NCBI GenBank assembly: GCA_026419785.1
Contig: JAODTK010000445.1
Span: forward strand, 310,001 to 374,000
From: Sclerodactyla briareus
Lineage: Eukaryota; Echinodermata; Holothuroidea; Dendrochirotida; Sclerodactylidae
Length of the DNA stretch: 64,000 nt
Direction: 5' to 3'
Shown: piece after piece, positions 35,260-45,939 of the stretch
Position numbering within the stretch: the first letter of the stretch is position 1
Layout: every line of letters starts with the position of its first letter
Position numbers and translations under genes: made by a program
The notes under the pieces: model-generated
The model's input: only the letters and a program-made list of their open reading frames with translations
The model's database searches: none
What the model was told of the DNA's origin: nothing

Positions 35260-36160
35260 GTCCCCTTTAGGCTACATTACCATCGGTGTCGCGTCCGTCT
35301 GTTGCATGCGCTCCAGTGCTAGTGCTACTGCTATCGTAATAAGTGCTAGGGCATGGCCTACTTATTAACTATGATGCTACAGACGGAGTGGTAACTTACT
35401 AACTTCACCTTTTCCTCTTTTAACTAATAATTCGATAATAAAATATCCGATTTTGCGGTTCAACCGCTTTTGAAGTCAGGAGCTAATGGTACCGTCGAAC
35501 AGCAGGAGCTGACAGAGACTCGACACTAGATCCTTCAAACTATTGCTCCTTGACTTACTATGTAACATGACCACGGGATCTCTTATACTTGACTAGACTG
35601 TACTGGATTGCCCATCTACTGCGAAAAATGCAACAGTGCTAGCGCCATCGTAGTGCACTGAGGCTACTATTTTCGGCACTAATAGGGGTTATAAAAGGTC
35701 CTACATGATCTATAAATATTACTGGGAGGTCCTGCACACCTAAATTCCACATGCTTAGCCTATTAGTTCTAACGCTGCTGCGCCACAATAGCGCATACCT
35801 CCCCTTTACAATTGGTTTTCTCCCTCTCAGAACATGTCAGATTTCGGAAGACATAGCCTACATTTATATAATAGCCTATAGTGTAATATAGAGACATAAT
35901 TTTAAGAAAGGGCGAGGCAGGGGAAGGGCACAGCCAACGAAGGAACAGTAATAGGCCGATCGATTTTCTGGCGTGCCGAGTAAATAGAAAAAAACAACTT
36001 CAGAAAGCCATCGAACACGCACTCATGGAAGTACATATACCTGAATGCACTAGCTACATCCACCCGCCGTGACCAGGCGATCAGGTACCGAAGAGTTTTA
36101 TGGAGTTGCATTGAAGCGTAGTGGAAATGGGTGGGCAACACTTTTGAAACATACGAGAAG
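35260..36160. other. Unannotated stretch
   Basis: No exon, repeat class or RNA recognised. A minus-strand 91-codon frame (35902-36177) ends at the neighbouring small transposon and has no known domain. Confidence 0.4.
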
Positions 36161-36163
36161 CCA

Positions 36164-36608
36164 CCCAGCAAACACAAAAACTTTTTAAAACGTTTTCAAA
36201 ACAGTTCTAAATAGATGTTTCGCCCAATGTTTCCTGAAAAACGTTTTTTTGTTGCGTAACTGAAGGTTGCAAAACGTTTATGAACGTTTTAACAACGTTT
36301 GAGAAAAGGTTTTTGTACTTTTTTGATTATTTGATATTTATGAGTACAGCGGACCAAGGAAGCCTAGCGATAATCTAACAAACTCCGACATCACTACTCA
36401 ACCTAAACCTGTTTTGGAGTAAACTGTTTTGTCGCTACGGTTTATGGCAGCAATTTTTTTTTTTTAATGAAAAAAAGTTTTCCAAAAACGTTTTATTAAA
36501 CGTTTTGTCAAAACGTTTAAAAACCTTTTCCTAACATCTATGTTCTCACAAAAAACCATTTCAAACTTTGTTGAAAATGTTTCTGAAACGTTGCTTGTGT
36601 TTGTAGGG
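36164..36608. mobile_element. Small transposon packed with AACGTT palindromes
   Basis: The left end CCCAGCAAACACAA (36164) is matched by the right end TTGTGTTTGTAGGG (36595-36608), inverted with two mismatches. The 445 bp interior holds about nine AACGTT palindromes, mostly inside longer AAAACGTTTT blocks, arranged in both halves so that the whole element can fold on itself. No coding capacity. It is a foldback or MITE-type element; superfamily unassigned, and no sure target duplication. Confidence 0.75.
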
Positions 36609-36869
36609 CACACTTGTATACCCCATGCGCCAGTGTACAGCGTGTTTCCGATGCCGCGTGCGTGCGGGTAATCACGTCACCCCTACTTCCAAAAGACCGT
36701 TTTCCATGCACGCGGGCCCGCGTGGTATTTTCGTCATCGCTTGTCCGGGATGTCCCCGCATCTTACTGTGCTTGTACATAGCCCTTAGTGCAGGTAGAGA
36801 ACATGTTTGTTCAAATCATGTTCAAAAAACACTCATATCTGTTCCAACGCTCGTATGATATCTTAATTT

Positions 36870-37046
36870 TTTTATAATAATACTAATAATATAATAATAA
36901 TATACTAATAATAATAATCATATCATAATAATTAGTATTATTATTATTATTATTATTATTATTTTATTTTATTATTATTATTAGTATTAATTCTTATTAT
37001 TATTATTATTCATTATGATTATTATTATTATTATTATTATTATAAA
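36870..37046. repeat. Inverted ATA/ATT microsatellite
   Basis: The left half (36872-36935) is built from AATAATAAT and ATACTAAT units and the right half (36936-37046) from ATTATTATT units. The two halves are complementary and could form a long A/T hairpin. Confidence 0.9.
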
Positions 37047-37250
37047 CGCAGAATAACTACACGGTTTCTTCTTATCGCATATACCCTCAATTAGGAGAGG
37101 TTGCAGGATTGTTGGGTTGAAGGCGCGCACCGGCCCGCCCGCCCGCCCGCGCATTGAAACACCGACGGCTTTTATGGGTGCTCCTTCTCACAACCAGCCA
37201 TGCCACCACCTTAGGAACGTGCATGGTAAGTGAATCTAGAAGATGCGCAA

Positions 37251-37387
37251 GAGGCGCAACCAACCCATTGAAAGTTGGGGGAGGATCCGAACTCCAAAGC
37301 AAGGTGAGCATTTTTTGTGTGTGCAAAATGTGATGTATGGAGGCACTCCTAGAATTTGGGTCACTATCTCCTCCCCCTACCGACTCC
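37251..37387 (+). repeat. Small G-rich element, copy 1
   Basis: Colinear with 44928-45110: GGCGCAACCA, TGAAAGTTGGGGG, GGATCCGAA/GGTCCGAAG, GTGAGCATTTTTTGTGTGTG, then a TC-rich end with CCCCCTAYCG. The right end lacks the GCTGCGCCCT terminus seen in copy 2. Confidence 0.65.
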
Positions 37388-37754
37388 CATACATTGTTAG
37401 CTGTGTCCCTTGTTTCAGTTTCCGACGCACGCCTACTAGTCACAAGTAGCACTGCATGACTGTTTGGTGAAGCTCCATATATTCATTTCTTTGAAATATT
37501 CGGAAAATAAGCCGATGATAGGCACTATTGAGAATGAATGTCACGTTCGATACAGGTAGCCGTACCTTATCTACAGGGAACTCAATCGAAATTACAGCAT
37601 TCAATGATTTCTATTCTGAAGAAATGGTGATCCGTTCACGATTTCAAAACAAAGCTGTTCCAGTGGAACAATATATTCGTTTCGGGTCACAGAAGACCTA
37701 TTCCCCCCACGAAATTACGATTTGACACAAATACTCCTTTCAACGGAGTTCTTT

Positions 37755-38024
37755 TGCAATTGTACTTTTTATATCCCTTACTATACAATAGATTACTACA
37801 CTTCGTTTTCACAGTGATCATCAACGAGTGGAATAGCCTTCCAAAAACTATTGTTATTTCACATAGTGTAAATGCCTTCAAGAACGCCCTTTTTATTCTT
37901 CATAACTTGTGCGAATTAATGTCCTGAGCTTCTGGGCTCTTTGCCCTTTTGGGGGTGTGGTGTTTTCCTGGTCGTTCATAGGACTATGTCCTTTCCGACC
38001 TTCATCACTAAACTAAACTAAACC
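37755..38024 (+). pseudogene. LINE 3' end with CTAAA tail
   Basis: The frame from 37814 reads VIINEWNSLPKTIVISHSVN then AFKNAL and stops at 37926. This matches the very C-terminus of CR1/L2-like ORF2 (R-V-x-N-x-W-N-S-L-P, then S-V-x-x-F-K-N-x-L). A short 3' untranslated part follows and ends in a CTAAACTAAACTAAACC tail (38008-38024), the short repeat tail expected of such LINEs. The 5' part is missing or unreadable. Confidence 0.8.
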
Positions 38025-38330
38025 AAAACTACAGATGTGTTATCTCTCCCTGCTGGGAAGAAGCATTGTATCTATACCAAGGCGTCGGGTCAATGCAACT
38101 CACACAGCACTGCAGATACAGTCTTGGAAGATGAAGCCTGTCCCTGCTGCCCTGTATGCATGGCCACGTGTTTCTCACCTCTGTATGAACACGTGTGTTT
38201 GATTGTTCCCCAGACTAGACTTCAATTCAATTCCCTCACTCTGACTGGCCAGAAGGGGGTAGTGCAGATGGAGCAGCCCCCGCGTGACCCCAATCACAGG
38301 CTAGCACCCCAAAACACAATTACTGAGTGA
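38025..38330 (+). other. Open frame with a cysteine-rich peptide
   Basis: Directly after the LINE tail an open frame of about 98 codons (ending TGA at 38328-38330) begins DVLSLPAGKKHCIYTKASG and contains DEACPCCPVCMATC. The CPCCPVC cluster is reminiscent of small extracellular Cys-rich modules, for example the CxCCxVC of IGFBP-type domains, but the surrounding spacing does not fit any family well. A GTATGC donor-like site lies inside. It could be an exon, but the acceptor is poor. Confidence 0.2.
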
Positions 38331-38489
38331 GAATAGTGCATGCCCTATTAGCTGATACTGCCACTCTTGAAACAACCCTCCTCCTAGAATAAAATTCTGG
38401 CTACACCCAATACATACTTATTAAGCCTCGTGATATGCCTCCACCCGATCCGAAGGTGCTTCAGCTGATTAAGGAAATCTTTAGTCGGA

Positions 38490-38790
38490 AATTGTAAGAG
38501 GGCCAGTTTCGGGTGTGAAGGACACCGGCGTTCTCGCGTACTCTTTCGAAAAGTGCCTGCGTAAACGACCGGCCGGGTGAGAATGAGAATTCATGCTCCC
38601 GGATACTCAATTAACGTCCCCATCCGCCAAGACGAGAGTGTTCCTGCTTCACTCGTGCAGCGCTTTCCTACACGAGAACGGAGAGGCTGAAAATTGGTCT
38701 GTTGACGGACACGGGGGTTTGAACCAGAGACCTTAGGCATTGCTGGCGGACACTCTAACGTTCCTACCATCTCACCGCTTTTCTGGCTAC
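38490..38790 (-). repeat. tRNA-derived SINE, second family
   Basis: On the minus strand a degenerate A box (GATGGTAGGAACG) is followed by TTAGAGTGTCCGCC and a good B box, CTGGTTCAAACCC (B box core about 38715-38724). The head layout resembles tRNA-derived SINEs in which a tRNA TTAGAGT-like anticodon arm is kept. The body runs through CACTTTTCGAAAGAGTACGC to an end near CTGGCCCTCTTACAAT. No poly(A) and no clear target duplication. Confidence 0.65.
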
Positions 38791-38799
38791 ACACTCGGC

Positions 38800-40555
38800 A
38801 GGATGGTATACCGACAGAACTGCGAAGGCTTCTGTAAAAAAAAATGCTGGTGATTTGCCCTTGATCGAGTGACTTGCTTCCATTGTTTGGAAACCAAAAG
38901 CCTTTTATTGCGCAATAATCTGTGACGTAGCAGTTGAACAACGCAGAGAAATCCTCATTGATTTCATGTTTTATTTCAGTTGAATAATTAAAACATTCAC
39001 AAAGGTTCTACTGCCTTTGAAAGTAACCATCAGTACATTTCAACCCACTATACAGCAATTCTCTCGCACAGACTAGTAATACGTTGATTGAAATAGAATT
39101 TCAATACAGAACGAAAACATGTTTGTGTAGATCATTTATTATTGCATAATAGGAGGCTCTTGGAGGTCTTGCCAACTACAAAGCAAAACTGCAAAGGCCT
39201 CTGACTCGCCCGCACCGGGAAAATGTAGGAAATATCGGATTGGACTGCCACATTTCCCCTGTATCTCTTCAACGTACGGAAATGAATGGAAACCAGTAGT
39301 GACCAATGAAATGAAAGCCAATTGATACCCTCCATGCCAAAATGAGCGTGATGAGGGTGTTAACGAACGATCTAAACTCTTCGCAACTTCATTTGAAAGA
39401 TGGAAGAAACTTAACATCAACACCAAGTGGTAACATCTGGCATGGGGTTTAGGATGAGTGTTGTGTAAAAATGGCAGGGGTTTCTGACCAGTACCCCCCC
39501 CCCCACACACACACCCCTGAGAGAATTGTGAGGCGGAAAGTGTCGGCACGGGGTATGTGGTATAGTAGTGTTTCAATGTGCTACAGTTTAATTAAGGATA
39601 GATGTTCATCAGTACGTAGATAGGCCTGAAAGGCAAAACAAGATAGGCCCATTGACGCGGGATGCTATAACGTTATAGCCTACTGTAAAGACACCCCAGA
39701 TGGACGTCCTCTGAGTGTCGATCACCAACAACTGTCTTGAACCGTCCGTCGAGGTATATAATTTTGTCACTTACACTCTAAAAATCTAGTCAGATTGAAT
39801 ATAATACTCATCAGAGGAGACTCGAACAGAATCTAGTCATTTTTTTTACCAAATTCGGTTCATATATGACTTATTGTCGGCTCAAACTAATCAGTCCTCC
39901 GAAAATTGACCCCGAATCAAGTCGATTTAGATCTCTCGGGTCCCTCTGATAATGATATTTTATCAAATTTGACCAGAAGAAATTTGAAAAATTTAAAAAA
40001 TGTTGTTGGGGACCATATGACATTCGACTGACAGCACTACATTGAGGGTTTCATTCCCATTAGTAAATTGGGATATTTAACGGTTTGAGTACCATCGTCG
40101 TATAGGATTCAACAGGCGTCCATTCTATTTTCTAAGTTATGTCTCTTTAACGGGTAAGTAAACAATTCGCCACACATGTTCAAGCAATTCGTACTTAATC
40201 GTTTTAAAAGCCTACCATATTCTTCAAATTTGGAGGCTATTGAATGACAATAGGCGAGCAGGGATTCTCTACTCGATTATTATAGGGGAAAGCACCAGTG
40301 AGCTCACCATTTCTTATATATCAGTCTCATTATTCGCCTAAACTCGTACTATCTCTTATTAGTGCCGCTCTTCAGCAACACTGAGTAAGCACGGCATAAC
40401 AATTGCTCCTAAATTACCCGCCCTCTGAATCTGTCGGCTTTCGATACCAAGATAGGGGAATTTTTTTTTTTTTTTGTTTTACAAATTCAGGGTTGAGATT
40501 GACCAACGGTGAGCCGACCCTACCAGAGTAGTCGTACGGTATGTGGAAAAATGTT
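38800..40555. other. Unannotated stretch
   Basis: No gene recognised. The minus-strand 145-codon frame at 39139-39576 crosses a C-run (39497-39504) and has no domain. T-runs lie at 39840-39847 and 40459-40475. Confidence 0.4.
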
Positions 40556-42740
40556 CTCTCCTCTAAATTTCGGTCTGGGTTTCTCTATTTTCTTCACCAG
40601 TTTTTCGTAACCATCTAGAGATTGCTTCTTGACATGACCCTGCATTGGTCTCGGGATGTATAGGCAAGCTGCCGTGACACTTGATCTCTCCCGACGATTT
40701 TACAGGTTCTTCAGCCAAATCTTTCGTTGGACGTCCCGAAATTTCCCGTCCCCCCCCCATTGGCCAATACCTCCATACGTTCTTGTACTTCCGCGCAGCG
40801 ACCACACCGTGGTCATTCGCGGTAATCGGACCAATCGGGGAGAGTTCAATATGTCCAGTTTGGCGCCAGCTTTGAGTAGGCGTATACTGCACTTTATTAT
40901 TGCCCAGAGAGAAGTGATTGTGGTCTGCGAGGTTCTTGATTAGATTTGAAGTGTGACACAGGGATGTACGAGTTTTTTGGCGCAACGAAGCTGTAGTTCT
41001 TAGGTTTGGCGCACCACACGATTGGTACGTTGTCATACTTGGATAGGGCACGCCCGTTCCAAACTTCTCAGAGATTTACCCATCACACTCGGAATTTTCC
41101 AGAGCGAAAAAAAGAGAATTGTACTGGCGAAGCTCCCTCGTGCCCCTCTATCCAGTCCCATCGTATCGTCCCGCACTTACCGAACATGTCAATCGACATG
41201 TACCTCCTCAATGTCTGGACGAAGCGGAGTCTCGGCCATTTGGTCAGATTGCAGTTGCTCGTGAGAAATACGGCCCAGCTTTTCTTGGTGTGTTGTCGAG
41301 AATTGGTCGATTACGTTACTTAGCTGTTATCGGCCACGAATTTACCGTAGGTGAAGGGAAAACGGGACGTCGCTCCCTGGTTCATAGGTAGCGGTCCAGT
41401 GGTACGTACAGGTACGCCACACCAGAATAAACAGTGGTGTTCTTAGCCGATCTTATCGGTGGTTCCAAGGAAAATAAGGCCCACCTCTGGTTCGGCCGCC
41501 TCCTATCGAGGTGGTCCCGCCACGTCCTCATTTTTCCGAGGCGATATAAGTGAGAGAAGAACGGTATTTCCGACTGATAACAGATCACGAGATCAGAACG
41601 GAAACTGAGGGGGATGGTTAATGTTATTGTCCGGGCAGGAGGGGCGTAGACGTCCCGCTCTTCCTTCACGAGAGTCACGTGGCCAGTCAGTAGACTCGTA
41701 CCCGAGTACAACCATCCTGATGGTACGCCGCAGGAAGCGTGATGCTGGTCCTCTTGATCCGGTGACGTGGGAGATTCCTTTCCAATTACTATAAATCACC
41801 TAGTCGAGATACCGGTGCTCTGCGAGAGGGGTCTCTGCGATCTCAAGGTGGATCTTGTTAAACCGGACGCAGAAAGCACGAAAAGGACAGCGGAAAAACA
41901 GAAAGAATGCGAGGACACCGGAAAATCGAAGAGTTAGATGACACATTAGAAATCCATTGCGACATAGCGGTTACAGGGACGCAATAGCACAGGCCTCACT
42001 AATGACTGATAACTCGGGGAAATTTGAATGAAACTGATAAGGAAAAAAAAAAAAACAACCTAAAATAACCTACTGCACATACTCAGTTATCGTTAAAGTT
42101 ACACAAAATATTACCAAATGCAAACTCTGAAATATCGGCCACTATAATCAGTTTAACGAGGCCGGTCCATACCTTTGACAACGTGTGTTCCTCAAAGACA
42201 ATGGCCTACTCCAAACAACACGGATCTGGCTTGGGTAACAATGATATGCTTTAGGGGGACCTAGTTCACACATGGGTTCGGCCTAAGCAGGGGTCACTGG
42301 AGTATATGACGAGTTAAGAATGGGATGTATACTAGGGCGGGTAACCACAATTATTAACGGTTCAGGCATGCGTTCAATAGAATAAAATACAATAATTGAA
42401 ACTCGAAGGAGCGTAAAAGGCGATTTTCACAGCATCGAGCGTTTTGTAATATTTACTAGCGCACTCTATTCAATCACAACTTGATATCAAACCCAATGAA
42501 TTAATGGTAAAATTGTGGTGGTGTTTAGAGTTGATCTGGCGATGAGCGACTGCGACCACCGCGCCCGTCACTCTAATTAGAGTATACGAACCTCGTTAGA
42601 ATCTGGGACCTCGGCGCCCTCCACAGAATCGCTGTCATCTTCTCCCCCGCCCTCCACAGGATGGGTGTTGCTAAGTCTTGCCCTCTCCGGAGGGCGAGTG
42701 GTGTGTGTTTATGGTGGGGTATTATGGGTTGATACCAGAG
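40556..42740. other. GC/CpG-richer block, coding origin uncertain
   Basis: This block is richer in G+C and CpG than its flanks and contains several overlapping minus-strand frames (41051-40563, 162 codons; 41711-41382, 109 codons; 41799-41593). Words such as DRRRPNQRWALFSLEPP and NGRPTKDLAEEP look protein-like, but I find no reverse-transcriptase, integrase, protease or transposase motif and the 162-codon frame crosses a C-run. It may be a decayed retroelement; not demonstrated. Confidence 0.3.
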
Positions 42741-42745
42741 ATGGC

Positions 42746-42822
42746 TAAGAGAGAAAGGGGGAGGGGAGAGAGGGGAAGGGGAGGACAGAGTGGGAGAGGG
42801 AAGAGAGGAGAGGGGAGAGCGG
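42746..42822. repeat. Polypurine tract (GGGGAGAGA-type)
   Basis: About 75 bases almost purely A and G on the plus strand, with near mirror-symmetric AGAGAGAAAGGGGGAGGGGA and GGGAGAGGGAAGAGAGGAGA. Such tracts can form intramolecular triplexes. Overlapping Arg/Gly- or Pro/Leu-rich frames are artefacts. Confidence 0.85.
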
Positions 42823-44695
42823 ATTCAACCATATATTCTATATTACTACCTGAAACAGGACTACATAACACGCATGTGCGGATGGGGTCGGTATATGATG
42901 TATACCTTACGTCTACGTTCGGAATTTGAACTGCCATGGAAAAATTATCACTTTGGCATGGGGAATCAGTAACAGACACGAAATCGAGATGTTTTTGAAA
43001 GGTTTTTTTGAAGGTAGCTCAGGCTAATTACCCTGTCAGTGTCCATAATCAAGAATCTTCGAACAATATATTAACAATTTAACACAAAGAATTTCCAACT
43101 AAACTGCAACAATTCGAAGCAATGGAGACATTATTTTGGAGCGTTTTGGCATCCAGTTTTTCCAAATTGTGCTGGGAATAAAAAAGAGCACCAATGGTGC
43201 TGTTTGTATGTATCAAACCGCACGAATGTACCGCGACAAGGTACAATTTTGTGATAAATGTTCAAGATTATGAGGCCAAGAAGCGCAGTTTCCAAACAAT
43301 GGCCTATTGTGCTCCTGTAACGATTTGAGCTTGATCATTCATATGGCCAGAGGTCCTTAGCAGTCATAAACATTCCACGATGGACCCCAGGGCCCACACT
43401 GGGCCTTGGTCCTAAATACGGGCAACCTGAACGGTACGCTATTTGCCTATCAATATGACTGAACAACAGCACTGTGCAACAAAATTGCCAACCAGATTAT
43501 GCAGTATTTGCAAAATCCCGAACACACTTATATGGGTGCTAGCTCATTCCAGATGAGTAACTTTATATACTACAGACAAAATAAGCCGAAAGACGCGTTC
43601 GTGCGATGGTACCCTGAACCCCTGAAAAAATAACCAGACATAGGCCTATGTTTTCGGCTGCAATATGAAGCATTTATCAAAGTGGAGATGTGGTTACATT
43701 CCTGGAAATGAACGTAGGCCTACCTTCGAAAATTCAGCCAAAAGTGTTTCTTTTTTTCTTGATAATCACTCAGAGTCCCAATAGAAAAAACCCAGAAACA
43801 TCATCATCTAGGTAGACAATGGACTATTTACTATAGTTTGGTATAGACGTGAGGTTACAAATCATGAAAGGGACGTCATTCTCAAACATGACATCCAATG
43901 ACAACCTGAAAATTCCAGGAAGGTTATTAACCGTGGCGAATCGAACAGAGGTAAAGGGGAAGCGAGAAATACGGACACTTGAACTGTTGAAACAAAATGA
44001 CAACCTCGGACAACCGGCCAGACCTGGGCCTGACCCATCCGCAACTCTCCGAAGTACCCGCATACCTGCGCAGCTGCGCAAACCTTAAATTGCGAGGCCG
44101 TTCGGCGGCCGGCTTCAACCAGCCACATCTAATTCGCACGATACAGAGCTACAAGCTCCCGTGTGAGCTTGTGAAACGTTGCTTATTCCCCCCGACTCAG
44201 TTGATTATACTAGCCCATATATTCTCATTCTACAAATTCAACCCATAACCAGCCCTGTTTATACCAGCAAAATTTTCTCAATTCATTGCATTCATATACA
44301 TGCTGTACCCACACCATCATATAGATTCGTATCTGCAGGATGCTAAATAATTGAAGATATAGGCGGACCGCCCTGAAATGAATTTATATATTTGAAGCGT
44401 TATTACACGCCTCGCTGGATAATAGTTTTATCAAAAAATAATACTGTACCCAGGCAGACGCAATTTTTATTATGGATGTATGTAAGCACCGCAAGAGAAG
44501 GCTATCTACAATTGGAAACAGCACTGAACTGTTGAACACCATTGAATAAAATTCCAGGCCCATCGAGGGGAAATTTAAATGTTTCATTAAATCACACTTC
44601 TGGCCTTGTCTCTAAAGCCCCAGAATATATATATATCGGGACTAATATATGTATATATCGTGCTAACATTTTTTGTTTGCATAATATTTGAACTT
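42823..44695. other. Unannotated stretch containing one dispersed repeat
   Basis: 43241-43385 is a copy of the GTCAATAAACA repeat found at 25215-25400. The remainder, including overlapping frames on both strands at 43824-44248, has no recognisable gene. Confidence 0.45.
43241..43385. repeat. Dispersed repeat, GTCAATAAACA family
   Basis: Colinear with 25215-25380: GGTACAATTTTGTG, CCAAACAATGGCCTATTGTG, CTCCTGTAACGATTTGAGCT and CTTAGCAGTCATAAACATTC. Divergence about one difference in five. Confidence 0.6.
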
Positions 44696-44699
44696 GATA

Positions 44700-44850
44700 G
44701 ATGTTTTGTCTCCAGTTACTGTACTGATGGAACCAAGTCGTTCAAGTCAATCAATTGATTTCACAACCGTTCTCACTGCTTTCTGGTGTTCCGCAGGGTT
44801 CTGTCATGGGACCACTACCCTTCATTCCGTTACAAGGTCCATTGTGTGAC
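44700..44850 (+). pseudogene. LINE reverse transcriptase fragment (GVPQGS)
   Basis: Upstream residues SYCTDGTKSFKS match the S-Y-L-x-x-R-x-Q-x-V segment, and 44785-44826 encodes GVPQGSVMGPLPFI, the invariant G-V-P-Q-G-S-V-L-G-P-L-L-F block of non-LTR reverse transcriptases. The frame shifts between the two. The catalytic Y/F-x-D-D block that should follow is not found before the neighbouring insertion. It probably joins the 3' part at 45940-46660. Confidence 0.8.
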
Positions 44851-44927
44851 GTAATTGTGCTCATCCAGGTAGTCATCATGTAATGCATACGGACGACCCA
44901 GCTAAACGCGTTGATTACGCGTTAGAG

Positions 44928-45110
44928 GGCAAGGGCGCAACCACTGTCTGAAAGTTGGGGGGTCGAGAGCAATTTTTTTTTTTTTTTTTTTTGGGGGGGG
45001 GGGTCCGAAGCAGTGATGGGAAACATTTTGTGTGTGAAAAAACATTCTATGAAGGCCTTCCCAAAAGTTGGGGGGTCATGATCCCCCGCACCCCCTATCG
45101 GCTGCGCCCT
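44928..45110 (+). mobile_element. Small G-rich element, copy 2, with GTTAGAG TSD
   Basis: Flanked by identical GTTAGAG at 44921-44927 and 45111-45117. The left end GGCAAGGGCGCAACC and right end GGCTGCGCCCT form short imperfect inverted ends. The interior has two GAAAGTTGGGGGGTC/AAAAGTTGGGGGGTC segments, a run of 22 T plus 11 G, and TTTTGTGTGTGAAAAAACAT. It matches copy 1 at 37251-37387. A 129-codon frame through it is an artefact. It is inserted between two LINE parts. Confidence 0.75.
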
Positions 45111-45488
45111 GTTAGAGAGGTATTGTCGTCTAGTAGCAATCCCAAACGAAAGACGGCGTCAATTGTTTGCATGACGACACGTCAAAGGGGGAAAAATGGC
45201 TCAGTGCGTGCAATTCAGTATCAAAGCAGTATATCGTCACTATTATATGTTCATCCAAAAATCATTTTTCCCGTAATATCATGCAAACGGAAGCGTCCAT
45301 TTTTGCTGCTGTGTTACGATACATTATTGTCTGTTTTAATGTAATAACACAAGAACGGGATCAGTTTCAAATTGATATTTAGGGTTATGTGGTACAGTCA
45401 CTCTTTTCATTTTTGTACATCTCGAACAATCTGTTAGCATCTCGAATGTTAGTTGAAACTCCCTCACGCAAACAGCACGTCCATTAGA

Positions 45489-45885
45489 GAGGGAGGGGAT
45501 TAGCTCAGTCGGTAGAGCCCCAGACTGCAAAACCATTGATTGCGAGTTCGGAGCCCATTGGAAGCCCGAGGACTTTTCCGCAGTGCTGTTGGATAAGCAT
45601 GTATCCTAAAACTGTTCCACGCACCCACGTGTTAAAGTGGGTACCTTGTGAGGTGACTTGTGAAGAGTAAGTGAGCGCTGTTTTTTATGCGGATGCCCAA
45701 TTGAGGAGTCCCCCGGGGGACACGATGAAGTGACGTACTGAAATGGTGCGTCGGGAGCAAACCAGCCAGAAATGCGTGCATCTAGTACGGGTGGACATAT
45801 TCAAAGATCAAGGGTAATATCGTGACAGCGCTTTGAGCCTGGAAAAGGCTATATAAGCACTGTTATAGATTATTCGTATTTTCGC
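45489..45885 (+). repeat. tRNA-derived SINE, full-length reference copy
   Basis: The head GGGATTAGCTCAGTCGGTAG has its A box at 45501-45512, and GAGTTCGGAGCCC (45544-45556) is the B box. The anticodon region reads ACTGCAAA, as in tRNA-Cys-like heads. The body continues GCAGTGCTGTTGGA, ACGTGTTAAAGTGGGTACCT, TCCCCCGGGGGACACGATGA, AGTGACGTACTG and AGCGCTTTGAGC, and ends AAAAGGCTATATAAGCACTG. It is colinear with the copies at 10720-10289 (reverse) and 18530. It lies between two LINE parts, so it inserted into or beside that LINE. Confidence 0.85.
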
Positions 45886-45939
45886 TAGGTGTTGTGAGAC
45901 AATAATGCCTCTTAGGAATGGTCTAAGATGATAATCCTA

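Noticed and set aside
40563-41051. 162-codon minus-strand frame
   Set aside because: Crosses a C-run and has no RT, integrase, protease or transposase motif; possibly a decayed retroelement but not demonstrable.
42678-42979. Arg/Gly-rich or Pro/Leu-rich proteins on either strand
   Set aside because: Produced by the polypurine tract at 42746-42822.
44955-45344. 129-codon frame with a Phe/Gly-rich start
   Set aside because: Begins in the T22G11 run of a small transposon copy and continues out of it; no domain.
45489-45560. Intact tRNA-Cys gene
   Set aside because: A and B boxes are present, but the acceptor stem does not pair and the sequence continues into a SINE body shared with other copies; it is a SINE head.
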